Positions 14,132 through 22,231 are shown, counted from the stretch's first letter. The stretch is DNA of 24,389 bases from Bacteroidota bacterium (GCA_023430465.1 JAEZAM010000068.1:1-24389), one strand, 5' to 3'. The notes: generated from the sequence alone by a model not told the origin. Translations and numbers: made by a program.

Positions 14132-14168
14132 CGTTTACGCCAGCCGGATGCGCTTCGTATTTTCGCAT

Positions 14169-14666
14169 ATGACCAGAATAGGCCTCATCTCCGATACCCA
14201 CGGCTACCTCGACCCCGCCGTACTCCGGCATTTCGAACAGTGCGACCAAATCTGGCACGCCGGCGATTTCGGCGACAATGACGTTGCCAGCACACTTGCT
14301 GCTCATAAACCACTGCTTGGGGTCTATGGTAACATCGACGGACAAGTCATCCGCTCTCAGTACCCCGAACAACTGGTCTTTGAATGTGAAAAAGTAAAAG
14401 TGCTCATGCGACATATCGGTGGTGCACCGCCTCGTTATAACCCCGCAACACGAACTGAACTACAACTCCATCAGCCCAAACTTTTCATCGCCGGACATTC
14501 CCATATTCTTAAAGTAATCTTTGACCCTGCCATCAATTGCCTGCATATCAATCCCGGCGCGGCCGGTAAACAGGGCTGGCACAAAGTGCGCACGATCATC
14601 CGCCTCGATATCGATGGAAGCGAAATGAAAAACTGTGAAGTGGTTGAACTGGGAAAACGTGGCTGA
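14169..14666 (+). CDS. YfcE/MJ0936-type metallophosphoesterase
   Basis: From the ATG at 14169 the protein is 165 residues, the family's normal size. The metal-binding motifs are in order: ISDTHG (D9, H11), HAGDFGD (D33), YGNID (N55), then a later His and GHSH. These enzymes hydrolyse phosphodiesters with two metal ions; the natural substrate is usually unknown. A TTG start at 14106 inside the palindrome was rejected because conservation begins at MTRIGLISDTHG. A TATTTTCG box (14158-14165) lies 3 nt before the ATG. The stop codon abuts the end of the convergent gene at 14667 with no gap. Confidence 0.9.
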   Translation: MTRIGLISDTHGYLDPAVLRHFEQCDQIWHAGDFGDNDVASTLAAHKPLLGVYGNIDGQVIRSQYPEQLVFECEKVKVLMRHIGGAPPRYNPATRTELQLHQPKLFIAGHSHILKVIFDPAINCLHINPGAAGKQGWHKVRTIIRLDIDGSEMKNCEVVELGKRG

Positions 14667-15140
14667 TCACGGCTGCATACCCGGGAACAACGGACGACCG
14701 ATGAGTTCTCTGCCGGGCCATGGGATCGCTACCAGGATCATCAACAGCGCCACGAAAAACAACCAGAATGCCCGCTTGTATTTCGTTGTATCCGGCAAGG
14801 GCTTTTTGGCCATGCCCGCTCCCAATGTGATCAGGATCAAAGCGATCAGCATGAAAGCCGGGTGTTCGATCCAAAAGAAACGCAGCACGCGATTCTTCAT
14901 CACATTGCCCATATCCTGATCACTGGTCAGGATACCGAATCTGCCCAAAAAAAGAAGATACAGTGCCACCAGAAAATTGATGTGCGTGGCGATCATCGTA
15001 AACAACCAGACCTTCCGGTCACCTGCATTAAATGCCTTTTTGCTTTGCCAGCCAGCATACGCTTTGATGATCGATACCAGCAGCAGGATCAGAATGACCC
15101 AGCGTAACAAATTATGCAGATGCAGCATGCCTGTTGCCAT
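14667..15140 (-). CDS. Four-helix membrane protein (often called cytochrome B-like)
   Basis: This 157-residue protein has four membrane helices at about 12-28, 45-65, 94-112 and 124-140. Histidines sit at helix edges (H7, H9, H53, H93), a pattern that could bind haem, and similar Bacteroidota proteins beginning with HLHNLLRW are often labelled cytochrome B. Haem binding is not proven. A second ATG (15131, MLHLHNLLRW) may be the real start. It is tail-to-tail with the phosphoesterase gene, with no room for a terminator. Confidence 0.7.
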   Translation of the reverse strand: MATGMLHLHNLLRWVILILLLVSIIKAYAGWQSKKAFNAGDRKVWLFTMIATHINFLVALYLLFLGRFGILTSDQDMGNVMKNRVLRFFWIEHPAFMLIALILITLGAGMAKKPLPDTTKYKRAFWLFFVALLMILVAIPWPGRELIGRPLFPGMQP

Positions 15141-15198
15141 AAACGGTGATTTAATCCCGAAGATAATTGTTTCAGGTTAACATGGCAACCATACCATA

Positions 15199-16305
15199 TC
15201 ACTCATTCCAGTCCGCTACAAAAATATTTGTATCCCGCGTACCGCCGTTGTTACGATTGCTGCAGAATACGAGTTTCTTTCCATTGGGCGAGAACATAGG
15301 GAAGGCATCGAAACCCTTATCCCGACTGATCTTGGTAAGATTGCTACCATCCTCATTCATTGTATAGAGATTGAAAGGGAAGCCTCTTTTGTATTCATGG
15401 TTGGAGGCGAAGATGATCCGCTTGCTGTCTGGCATATAAGCCGGCGCCCAGTTAGCCTGCCCGAACTGGCTCACCTGTTTTGCATTACTGCCATCTGCAT
15501 CGGCTACCCAGACCTCCATATTGGTTGGTGCTACCAGGTTCTCTGCCAGCAACTCATTGTATTCTTTCAATTCCGCTTCCGTTTTTGGACGGGAAGCTCT
15601 CCAGATCAGTTTTTTTCCGTCAGGGCTGAACCATGCACCGCCATCATAACCTTTCACATGCGTGATTCTTTTTTCCTTGCCGCTTTTCAGATCCATCAGG
15701 TAAAGCTCAAGGTCACCATCTTTGTCGCTGGTGTAAACCATGGTCTTGCCATCGGGAGACAATGTCGCCTCGGCATCATAACCTTTTGCACTGGTCAGTT
15801 GCTTTACAATTTTACCATCGAGGTCCGCCATGAAAATATCATAGGAAGAATACAGGGGCCAGATATATTTGTTGCCATATTTTGTGCGATCGGGTGTGGG
15901 GGGACAATCAGCAGAACCCAGATGTGTAGAGGCGTAAATAACGTGCTTGCCATCTTTGGTAAAAAATGGGCATGTCGTACGGCCTTTGCCCGTGCTGACC
16001 ATCTTGAATTCGAATTTATCCCCTGCCTTTTCCGGCACTTTACCTACGAATATCTGGTCACAGGCAATGCCCTCTTTCGGATTTGTTTTTTGAAATACAA
16101 GCCATTTGCTGTCATAGCTCCAATATGCTTCTGCATTATCCCCGCCAAAAGTGAGCTGCTGAACGTTCCGGAAATGGGATTCTTCCGGATACTGAACTGT
16201 GTCGACCCCGGTTGGGTCTGCGACTACAGCTTTCCTGTTACGAAACGACACTAACGATACCATGGTACCGATCACTAAAGCGATCACAGCAATTTTTCTC
16301 ATCAA
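15199..16305 (-). CDS. Exported PD40/TolB-like beta-propeller protein
   Basis: This 368-residue protein has an N-terminal hydrophobic export segment (RKIAVIALVIGTMVSLVSF). It is then built of WD40-like PD40 repeats, seen as AYWSYDSKWLVFQ, PFFTKDGKHVIYAS, ATLSPDGKTMVYTSDKDGDLELY, AWFSPDGKKLIWRAS, PAYMPDSKRIIFASN and PMFSPNGKKLVFCSNR. Six or so blades fit a propeller like the TolB C-terminal domain, but the TolB N-terminal domain is absent. A periplasmic or outer-membrane binding role is inferred. Either of two adjacent ATGs (16305, 16302) could be used. It is divergent from the TPR lipoprotein gene. Confidence 0.85.
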   Translation of the reverse strand: MMRKIAVIALVIGTMVSLVSFRNRKAVVADPTGVDTVQYPEESHFRNVQQLTFGGDNAEAYWSYDSKWLVFQKTNPKEGIACDQIFVGKVPEKAGDKFEFKMVSTGKGRTTCPFFTKDGKHVIYASTHLGSADCPPTPDRTKYGNKYIWPLYSSYDIFMADLDGKIVKQLTSAKGYDAEATLSPDGKTMVYTSDKDGDLELYLMDLKSGKEKRITHVKGYDGGAWFSPDGKKLIWRASRPKTEAELKEYNELLAENLVAPTNMEVWVADADGSNAKQVSQFGQANWAPAYMPDSKRIIFASNHEYKRGFPFNLYTMNEDGSNLTKISRDKGFDAFPMFSPNGKKLVFCSNRNNGGTRDTNIFVADWNE

Positions 16306-16327
16306 TTCAAGTTTTAATTAGCGGTCG

Positions 16328-16335
16328 CAAAGTTA
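16328..16335 (-). promoter_or_regulatory. Candidate -7 box for the PD40 gene
   Basis: TAACTTTG on the minus strand matches TAnnTTTG exactly, 22 nt before the ATG at 16305. No TTG is seen at -33 spacing. Confidence 0.45.
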
Positions 16336-16394
16336 TTTCCCTTTCAGTGGGTGTTTGTCAGGCAATTGTCATACATCCGCATCAAACAAACCAG

Positions 16395-16402
16395 TAGTTT
16401 TG
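16395..16402 (+). promoter_or_regulatory. Candidate -7 box 4 nt before the TPR lipoprotein start
   Basis: TAGTTTTG matches TAnnTTTG exactly and is followed by only GCCT before the ATG at 16407. Transcription would start at or beside the A of the start codon, giving a leaderless mRNA. Confidence 0.45.
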
Positions 16403-16406
16403 GCCT

Positions 16407-17408
16407 ATGAAATCCCCGTTGTTATTTGTCTTTTTCACTCTTTTGATCGCCTGCAACAACAACTCCCGCACATCCGGGCAGTATAGCGAGCTTCTCTCCC
16501 AGCCTCCTTATAAGGCAATCACGGACAGCATCGACGACTCGCCACGGGATGCAGCCCTCTATTTCCGCAGGGGAGTTCTGTTGAATGGAAATGACCAGCC
16601 GGCGGCAGCGGTTCAGGATTTTCGTAAGGCATGGGAACTGGATAAATTCGAAACCTATGCCATCGCGGCAGGAAATGCTTACCTCAACAGCCGGCCCGAT
16701 TCTGCCATTCCTTTCCTTCAGCAAGCCATCAAAGAGCTTCCTGAAAGCCTTTACCTGCAACTCCTGCTTGCCCGGGCATTCAATGCAACGGGTGCTTCTG
16801 CGAAAGCATTGCAGGTGGTGGATACCATACTGGCCATTGATTCTGCGCAGGTAAATATACTGATGCTGAAAGCTGATATCCTGGAAAAAACCGGCGACCT
16901 GCCCGGCATGACCCGGGCACTTGAACAAGCCGCGGCAATCCTTCCCGACAATCGCGAGATAAACAACCGGTTGGCTTATCAATATGCTGAAACAAAGGAT
17001 CCACGCGCCCTGAAGCTTGCAGATAAACTGATCGCCACCGATACACTCGATGAGGATGCGGGCGGTTATTATATAAAAGGAATGTATTACGTCAATACCG
17101 GCCAGGATAAATTGGCGCTTGCCGCCTTTGATACTACCATCGTTCATGATCACCGCTACCTGAATGCCTACCTCGAGAAGGGAAAACTGCAATTCAACAG
17201 CAGGAACTATACCGGCGCACTGGCAACGTTCCGGTTATTGAACACCATATCCCCCGCCTTCCCCGATGCGTGGTACTGGATCGGGCGATGTGAAGAGCAG
17301 GCAGGTGACAAGAAAGCTGCGCGACTCAGCTACCAAAAAGCCTACGAGATCGATAAGACATTTACTGAAGCCAAAGCCGCGATGGAATCTATTCCGGAGA
17401 CAAAATAA
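16407..17408 (+). CDS. TPR-repeat lipoprotein
   Basis: The 333-residue protein has a lipobox: hydrophobic LLFVFFTLLIA followed by Cys16, then NNNS, fitting lipidation and anchoring in an outer or inner membrane. The rest is tandem TPRs, for example AALYFRRGVLLNGNDQPAAAVQDFRKAWELD, then repeated pairs up to PDAWYWIGRCEEQAGDKKAARLSYQKAYEID. TPR lipoproteins act as protein-docking parts of envelope assemblies; the partner is unknown. Its TAA is 4 nt before the rpe ATG, so the two are almost certainly co-transcribed, although no functional link is obvious. Confidence 0.88.
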   Translation: MKSPLLFVFFTLLIACNNNSRTSGQYSELLSQPPYKAITDSIDDSPRDAALYFRRGVLLNGNDQPAAAVQDFRKAWELDKFETYAIAAGNAYLNSRPDSAIPFLQQAIKELPESLYLQLLLARAFNATGASAKALQVVDTILAIDSAQVNILMLKADILEKTGDLPGMTRALEQAAAILPDNREINNRLAYQYAETKDPRALKLADKLIATDTLDEDAGGYYIKGMYYVNTGQDKLALAAFDTTIVHDHRYLNAYLEKGKLQFNSRNYTGALATFRLLNTISPAFPDAWYWIGRCEEQAGDKKAARLSYQKAYEIDKTFTEAKAAMESIPETK

Positions 17409-17412
17409 AGAC

Positions 17413-18066
17413 ATGCTCATGCCACTTGTTGCACCATCATTACTCGCCGCCAATTTCCTGGAGCTCCGCAAAGAGTGTGACATGCTTAATCAAAGTGAGG
17501 CCGACTGGCTTCACCTTGATGTCATGGACGGCCGCTTTGTGCCCAATATCAGTTTCGGACCGATGGTGATCGAATTTATCCGCAAAACAACTACGAGGGT
17601 TTGTGATGTGCATCTGATGATCGTCGAGCCCTGGCAATATTTCGAAGCGTTTAAAAACGCAGGCGCAGATAACCTCACCATTCATGTAGAAGCCTGTCCG
17701 GATCTTCGTAAAGATGTGGAACAAATCCGCTCTCTTGGTATGAAGCCCGGAATAGCGATTAACCCCGACACCGAGATATCCCTGCTGGCCGATATACTTC
17801 CGCACATCTCGGTGGTTTGCCTGATGAGCGTCCACCCCGGTTTTGGCGGTCAAAAATTTATTCCCAGATCCATAGAACGGATAGAACAACTGCGGCGACT
17901 GATAAGCGAGACGGGCTCGAGTGCATTGATAGAAGTGGATGGCGGAGTGACGCTTGAAAATGCTGCATCGATTGTCGCTGCCGGCGCAGATGTCCTGGTG
18001 GCCGGGAGCACCGTCTTTAAAGCCGCGGATCCCCTGGAAGCCGTGCGGAAACTGAAGGGGCTATAG
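17413..18066 (+). CDS. rpe: Ribulose-phosphate 3-epimerase
   Basis: From 17413 the protein is 217 residues (the ATG at 17419 is equally good), normal for Rpe. The enzyme interconverts ribulose 5-phosphate and xylulose 5-phosphate in the pentose phosphate pathway on a TIM barrel. Visible motifs are VAPSLLAANF, HLDVMDGRFVPNISFGP (H34, catalytic D36), VHLMIVEP (H67), MSVHPGFGGQKFI, EVDGGV (second catalytic D176), and the phosphate loop GADVLVAGSTVF. An in-frame extension to 17266 lies inside the lipoprotein gene and was rejected. A heptamer array starts at the base after its TAG. Confidence 0.97.
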   Translation: MLMPLVAPSLLAANFLELRKECDMLNQSEADWLHLDVMDGRFVPNISFGPMVIEFIRKTTTRVCDVHLMIVEPWQYFEAFKNAGADNLTIHVEACPDLRKDVEQIRSLGMKPGIAINPDTEISLLADILPHISVVCLMSVHPGFGGQKFIPRSIERIEQLRRLISETGSSALIEVDGGVTLENAASIVAAGADVLVAGSTVFKAADPLEAVRKLKGL

Positions 18067-18122
18067 TGTGAAGTGCGGAGTGCGGAGTGCGGAGTGTGGA
18101 GTGTGGAGTGTGGAGTGTGGAG
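18067..18122 (+). repeat. Eight exact heptamers directly after the rpe stop
   Basis: TGTGAAG, then TGCGGAG three times and TGTGGAG four times, fill exactly 56 bp with no spacing change, starting at the base after the TAG stop. T-rich heptamer-like sequence (TTTTTAC, TTTTGAA) follows up to the insertion sequence. Confidence 0.95.
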
Positions 18123-18131
18123 TTGTTTTTA

Positions 18132-18140
18132 CTTTTGAAT
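18132..18140 (+). repeat. Left target-site duplication of the IS
   Basis: CTTTTGAAT is repeated exactly at 19550-19558, flanking the element. Nine bp fits the 9-12 bp duplications made by IS4-family transposases. Confidence 0.85.
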
Positions 18141-18175
18141 CACTGCTGTCCGGGGAACCGGAATGAATAAAAAGT

Positions 18176-18205
18176 AAAGGGAGGCTTTTCAGCTTCCCTT
18201 TTGTG
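18176..18205 (+). terminator. Hairpin with T-run inside the IS left end
   Basis: AAAGGGAGGC (18176-18185) and GCTTCCCTTT (18192-18201) pair over 10 bp with one G-T wobble, loop TTTTCA, and T residues follow. It lies between the left inverted repeat and the transposase start, where it would stop outside transcription from entering the transposase gene. Confidence 0.65.
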
Positions 18206-18237
18206 CTATTTTTAGTTTACTACGACAAAAAATAAGC

Positions 18238-19455
18238 ATGAGTAAAGGTACATTTTTTACCGGACAGCCGATCTTCAGTCAGGTCTTAGGTTTTATACCT
18301 CGCAATTTTGTTTCGGCTGCCGCCAGGGAGTTGGGCACGGACTATTATTGTAAACGCTTCCGGACCTTCGATCACCTGGTAGCGATGATGTATGCCACCT
18401 TGCACCAGTGTACCTCCTTGCGGGAAGTGACCACAGGCATGCTTGCCTGGGAAGACCGGATAACGCATCTGGGCATATCGGCTCACCCAAGGCGAAGTAC
18501 GCTGGCGGACGCCAATAAGCGCCGTGATCCCGCTGTTTTTGAGAAAATCTATTTTAAATTGCTGGAGCGATATGCCCCACTTTTACCGGACAGCCGGCGT
18601 CGTTCCAAGAAGGATAACCTCTATATTTTTGACTCCACCAGCATTGCGCTGTTCCAGGAGATACTCAAAGGATCAGGGCTTTCTGCGGCTGATGGTAAAC
18701 GCAAAGGAGGCATTAAGGTGCATACGCTACTTCGGGCTGATCAGGACGTTCCCTGTATGATCCGGTTCAGCGAAGGAGCCGCCAATGATGGTCGTTTTTT
18801 AAAGGAAGTCAGGCTGCCAAAGGGTTCTGTGCTTGTCTTTGATAAAGGCTACCGGGATTACACGACCTACAACCGCTTCACCAGCGATAAGGTGACATGG
18901 GTGACGCGTCACCGGGACCATTCTGTCTATAAGGTCGTTGAAAATAATCTGGTTAGCGACTACCAGCAAAGCCGCGGCGTGAGGACCGATCAACAGATCG
19001 TGCTTGGACACGAACATAACAAGAAAAGTACAAAGGTGCCCTGTCGCATGGTTACCTACAAGGATCGTTCGACCAAAAAGGTCTTCCAGTTCATTACCAA
19101 TAATAACGCGGTGGCGGCCTCCACGATAGCCGGCTACTATGAACAGCGCTGGCAGATCGAAACGTTTTTTAAACGCATCAAGCAGAACTACCCGCTGCAG
19201 TACTTTCTGGGTGATAATGAGAATGCGATCAAGATCCAGATCTGGGTAGCATTGATCACCGATCTGATCCTGAAGGTAATCAAGAAAGGTGCGCGAAGCC
19301 GGATGTCGTTCAGCAACATCGTAAGCCTGATACGACTTCATATGATGACTTATATGGACCTCAGCACGTTCCTGTCTTCGCCAGAAAAAGCATTAATCAG
19401 AAGAATCCGTGACAAGAGAAAACGGTATGGGACACCTGCTCTTTTTGCCACATAA
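18238..19455 (+). CDS. IS4-family transposase (DUF4372-type N-terminus, DDE domain)
   Basis: The 405-residue protein has an N-terminal region like DUF4372 (FSQVLGFIPRNFVSAAARELGTD, then FRTFDHLVAMMYATLHQCTSLRE) and a DDE catalytic core. The first Asp is in YIFDSTSI (D132), the second in VLVFDKGYRDY (D202). The IS4 signature Y-x2-R-x3-E-x6-K is present: YEQRWQIETFFKRIK, with Y301, R304, catalytic E308 and K315. All catalytic residues are intact and the frame is open, so it is likely active. It cuts and pastes the element via hairpin intermediates in related IS10/IS50. It reads toward the TonB receptor gene. Confidence 0.95.
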   Translation: MSKGTFFTGQPIFSQVLGFIPRNFVSAAARELGTDYYCKRFRTFDHLVAMMYATLHQCTSLREVTTGMLAWEDRITHLGISAHPRRSTLADANKRRDPAVFEKIYFKLLERYAPLLPDSRRRSKKDNLYIFDSTSIALFQEILKGSGLSAADGKRKGGIKVHTLLRADQDVPCMIRFSEGAANDGRFLKEVRLPKGSVLVFDKGYRDYTTYNRFTSDKVTWVTRHRDHSVYKVVENNLVSDYQQSRGVRTDQQIVLGHEHNKKSTKVPCRMVTYKDRSTKKVFQFITNNNAVAASTIAGYYEQRWQIETFFKRIKQNYPLQYFLGDNENAIKIQIWVALITDLILKVIKKGARSRMSFSNIVSLIRLHMMTYMDLSTFLSSPEKALIRRIRDKRKRYGTPALFAT

Positions 19456-19549
19456 GGGCTTGGAGAACGCCAGGTGGGCTTTTTGTTAGCTAAAACCCAG
19501 CAACAACCGGCGCAAAAAAGAAAACCCTAATTTTAACCGGACAGCAATG

Positions 19550-19580
19550 CTTTTGAATTTTAAGTTTTGACTTTTGTCTT
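19550..19580 (+). repeat. Right target duplication and remaining T-rich heptamer array
   Basis: 19550-19558 repeats CTTTTGAAT from the left flank. It runs into TTTTAAG, TTTTGAC, TTTTGTC, heptamers of the same kind as those at 7684-7704. With the left flank (TTTTTAC) they make one array split by the IS. Confidence 0.75.
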
Positions 19581-19600
19581 CCTTTAATATTGTCTTAAGA

Positions 19601-22111
19601 ATGAATCTCCCAAAACCGATCTGCACCTTTGTCCTTCTGCTGCTTTCCTTTGCAGGATTTTGCCAGAAACAGGCCGCGTTTGTATCCGGTCGCGTGATCG
19701 ATGAAAATGAAGAACCCCTCAGCCGGGTTTCCGTTGTTATCCTCGGTCGACAATCCGGCATCACCACCAACGATTCCGGTTATTTTAAGCTCAAGGTTCC
19801 CGCCGGTAAAGCTTTCGCCCTGACCTTCACCTATAGCGGTCTGAAACCTGAACAACGAAATTTTCTCCTCAGTGAAAACGAGGAAGAAACGATTACGGTA
19901 CGACTCGAACCCGGTTCCACTACCCTGCAGGAAGTGATCGTCACTGATCAACGGGATCGCCGCGAGACAGGCCTGATCCGCCCCAACCCAAAGTCAATCA
20001 TCAACCTGCCCGCAGTGACCACGGGCGTGGAAAGCCTTATCAAGATCTTTGTTGGTTCCAATAATGAGCTCACCTCCCAGTATTCGGTTCGCGGAGGGAG
20101 TTATGATGAAAACCTGGTTTATGTAAATGACTTTGAAGTCTTCCGCCCTTATCTCGTTCGCAACGGGCAACAGGAAGGTTTAAGCTTCATTAATCCTGAG
20201 CTCGTGCGCAACATCAGTTTTTACAATGGTGGCTTCCAGGCGCGGTATGGCGACAAGATGAGCAGCGTGCTCGATATTCAGTATCGCCGGCCCCGGGCAA
20301 GACTGGTGAATGGCCGTAACAACAGGTTTGGCGGTTCTGCATACGTTGGCATACTGGAGCAGGGCGTGCATGCGGAGGGTGTGAGTCGCAACGATCGTTT
20401 TACCTACCTGTTCGGGTTACGAAACCGCAGCAACCGCAACCTCCTCAGTCGCCAGGAAACGCAGGGAAATTATGTCCCCTCCTCCACCGATTTCCAGGCA
20501 CTGTTAACTTATAAATTCAATGAAAAATGGAGTGGTGAAATTTTCAGTAATATTTCCCGGTCAAAGTTTACACTCAACCCTGAATTCAGCCAGCTTACGA
20601 GTTCCGTATTCTCTCCCTATTTCACTTCCAACCTTGGCCTTGATATATTCTTTGCAGGACAGGAGCGCGACCAATACCAGACCAATATGGTGGGCGTATC
20701 ATTCATCAACCAGGTCAATCGTCGGCTTCGCCTGAAATGGATGGCATCGAGATTTGAAAATGATGAAGAGGAAAACATCGACATCCAGGGCACGTATTTG
20801 TTTGGAGAAAGGGTTTTCGATAAAACGCAACCTACATTCGGTTCGATCATCAATCCACTCGGCGCGGGCGTCTTCCAGAATTTTGCACGCAATGCACTTA
20901 ACATTGAAAACTGGAATGTATCTCACAAAGGACAGATCGATCTTGGCCGTCATGCCTGGCAATGGGGTGTGGGCTATGACCGCACACGCATTTCAGACAA
21001 ATTAAATGAGTGGGAGTTCCAGGATTCTGCCGGATACTCCATTCCCTTTACACCCGATATACTGCGGATGAATAAAGTGGTGAAGTCCATGGCGTCGCTT
21101 GACATAAATAAATTCTCTGGCTACATTCAGGACAACATAGTTTTTGGCGACAGCCTGAACACCTATACGTTAAGTGGTGGTGTGCGGGTGAATTATAATA
21201 CGCTGAATGATGAGTTCCTGGTATCTCCCCGCATTGGTGCAAGCTGGAAGCCATACTGGAAAAGGGACATGATCTTCCGCGTGGCTGGCGGGGCCTATCA
21301 TCAACCACCTTTTTACCGGGAGTTGCGCCGATATGATGGTTCACTCAACCGGGATTTAAAAGCCCAGAAAAGCTGGCAGGCAGTGGCCGGGTTCGATTAC
21401 AATTTCACCGGATTCGGCCGACCAATGCGCTGGACTACGGAAGCTTATTATAAGTCAATGACGAATGTGGTGCCGTACGATGTTGATAATGTCAGAACAA
21501 GGTATTTTGGGGAAAACAATGCCAAAGCCTATGCCGCCGGCATCGAAATGCGGCTGTATGGTGAGCTGGTGAAGGACGCGGAGAGCTGGATCAGTGTTGG
21601 TTTGATGAATACGAAAGAGGACATCAAAGGTGATACTTACCAGCAATATACACTGGATGAATTCAACCAGCCGATCGACAGCATCACTGTGGAGAAGGGT
21701 TGGGTACGCAGACCCACCGACCGGCGGATCACTTTTGGTATGTATTTCCAGGATTACCTGGCAACGAACAAAAACCTGCGGATGTACCTTAACCTGCTGT
21801 ATGGCAGCAATCTCCCTTATAACATTCCGAACAGTGTGAAATACAGGAACGGATTGGAAATACCTTCCTATATCCGCGTGGACATTGGCTTCAGCGCACT
21901 GCTGCTGGACAGCGACCGCAGCAACCGTCGCAGCCATAGTCCATTTATGGGTTTTGATAACATCTGGGCCAGCCTGGAGGTATTCAACCTGATCGACCGC
22001 GACAACACGATCTCGTACCTCCTTATAAAAGATTTTTCGAATACAACCTATACAATGCCACAGCGGCTGACGCCCCGACTACTCAACTTCAAGATCGTAG
22101 CAAGGTGGTGA
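19601..22111 (+). CDS. TonB-dependent outer-membrane receptor with carboxypeptidase-regulatory-like domain
   Basis: From the ATG at 19601 the protein is 836 residues with a signal peptide (KPICTFVLLLLSFAGFCQ). A TTG start ten codons earlier was rejected as it would spoil this. Residues about 28-115 form a CarboxypepD_reg-like beta-sandwich (VSGRVIDENEEPLSRVSVVI, then TNDSGYFKLKVPAG). The plug (about 120-235) contains LQEVIVTD, a TonB-box-like start, and SVRGGSYDENLVYVNDFEVFRP. The rest is a 22-strand-type barrel ending in aromatic LLNFKIVARW. It imports an unknown ligand using TonB energy. No SusD partner is adjacent, so it is not a typical SusCD glycan system. The IS just upstream may have separated it from its native promoter. 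Confidence 0.92.
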   Translation: MNLPKPICTFVLLLLSFAGFCQKQAAFVSGRVIDENEEPLSRVSVVILGRQSGITTNDSGYFKLKVPAGKAFALTFTYSGLKPEQRNFLLSENEEETITVRLEPGSTTLQEVIVTDQRDRRETGLIRPNPKSIINLPAVTTGVESLIKIFVGSNNELTSQYSVRGGSYDENLVYVNDFEVFRPYLVRNGQQEGLSFINPELVRNISFYNGGFQARYGDKMSSVLDIQYRRPRARLVNGRNNRFGGSAYVGILEQGVHAEGVSRNDRFTYLFGLRNRSNRNLLSRQETQGNYVPSSTDFQALLTYKFNEKWSGEIFSNISRSKFTLNPEFSQLTSSVFSPYFTSNLGLDIFFAGQERDQYQTNMVGVSFINQVNRRLRLKWMASRFENDEEENIDIQGTYLFGERVFDKTQPTFGSIINPLGAGVFQNFARNALNIENWNVSHKGQIDLGRHAWQWGVGYDRTRISDKLNEWEFQDSAGYSIPFTPDILRMNKVVKSMASLDINKFSGYIQDNIVFGDSLNTYTLSGGVRVNYNTLNDEFLVSPRIGASWKPYWKRDMIFRVAGGAYHQPPFYRELRRYDGSLNRDLKAQKSWQAVAGFDYNFTGFGRPMRWTTEAYYKSMTNVVPYDVDNVRTRYFGENNAKAYAAGIEMRLYGELVKDAESWISVGLMNTKEDIKGDTYQQYTLDEFNQPIDSITVEKGWVRRPTDRRITFGMYFQDYLATNKNLRMYLNLLYGSNLPYNIPNSVKYRNGLEIPSYIRVDIGFSALLLDSDRSNRRSHSPFMGFDNIWASLEVFNLIDRDNTISYLLIKDFSNTTYTMPQRLTPRLLNFKIVARW

Positions 22112-22120
22112 GTAAACTAA

Positions 22121-22231
22121 TTCAAAAGATTAAAAGTAAAAAAGCTCGCTGTATCGCCCTTCTGGTGTGATTGCCGTCAAATTTTGCCTTTAACTTTTTA
22201 CTTTTTAATTTTCACTTTTTACTTTTAATTT
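22121..22231 (+). repeat. Composite heptamer repeat element after the TonB receptor gene
   Basis: Ten bases after the TGA an A-rich arm (TTCAAAAGATTAAAAGTAAA) begins. A core of about 45 bp follows (GCTCGCTGTATCGCCC at its start), then a T-rich array with exact 7-bp steps: TTTTTAC, TTTTTAA, TTTTCAC, TTTTTAC, TTTTAAT (22195-22229). The arm 22129-22142 is perfectly complementary over 14 bp to 22216-22229. The layout is the same as at 7592-7716. Confidence 0.75.

Larger units (their letters stand above)
18141..19549 (+). mobile_element. Complete IS4-family insertion sequence, 1409 bp
   Basis: Terminal inverted repeats are CACTGCTGTCCGG (18141-18153) and the complement of 19537-19549, CATTGCTGTCCGG, matching at 12 of 13 positions. 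The element is flanked by a 9-bp duplication and carries one full-length transposase gene. A terminator-like hairpin sits in the left end. Exact target duplications and an uninterrupted gene point to a fairly recent insertion. Removing it restores a T-rich heptamer array between rpe and the TonB receptor gene. Confidence 0.92.

Noticed and set aside
14106..14168. TTG-initiated extension of the phosphoesterase
   Set aside because: It would start inside a palindrome, and family conservation starts at the ATG at 14169.
15397..16254. 285-codon plus-strand ORF
   Set aside because: It is antisense to the clearly coding PD40 propeller gene and has no recognisable domain.
16422..17192. 256-codon minus-strand ORF
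   Set aside because: Antisense to the TPR lipoprotein gene, no domain or start signal.
17266..17412. N-terminal extension of rpe
   Set aside because: It lies inside the lipoprotein gene; Rpe conservation starts at 17413/17419.
19449..19480. Terminator after the transposase
   Set aside because: Only a weak 6-bp stem with two wobbles precedes the T-run; not reliable.
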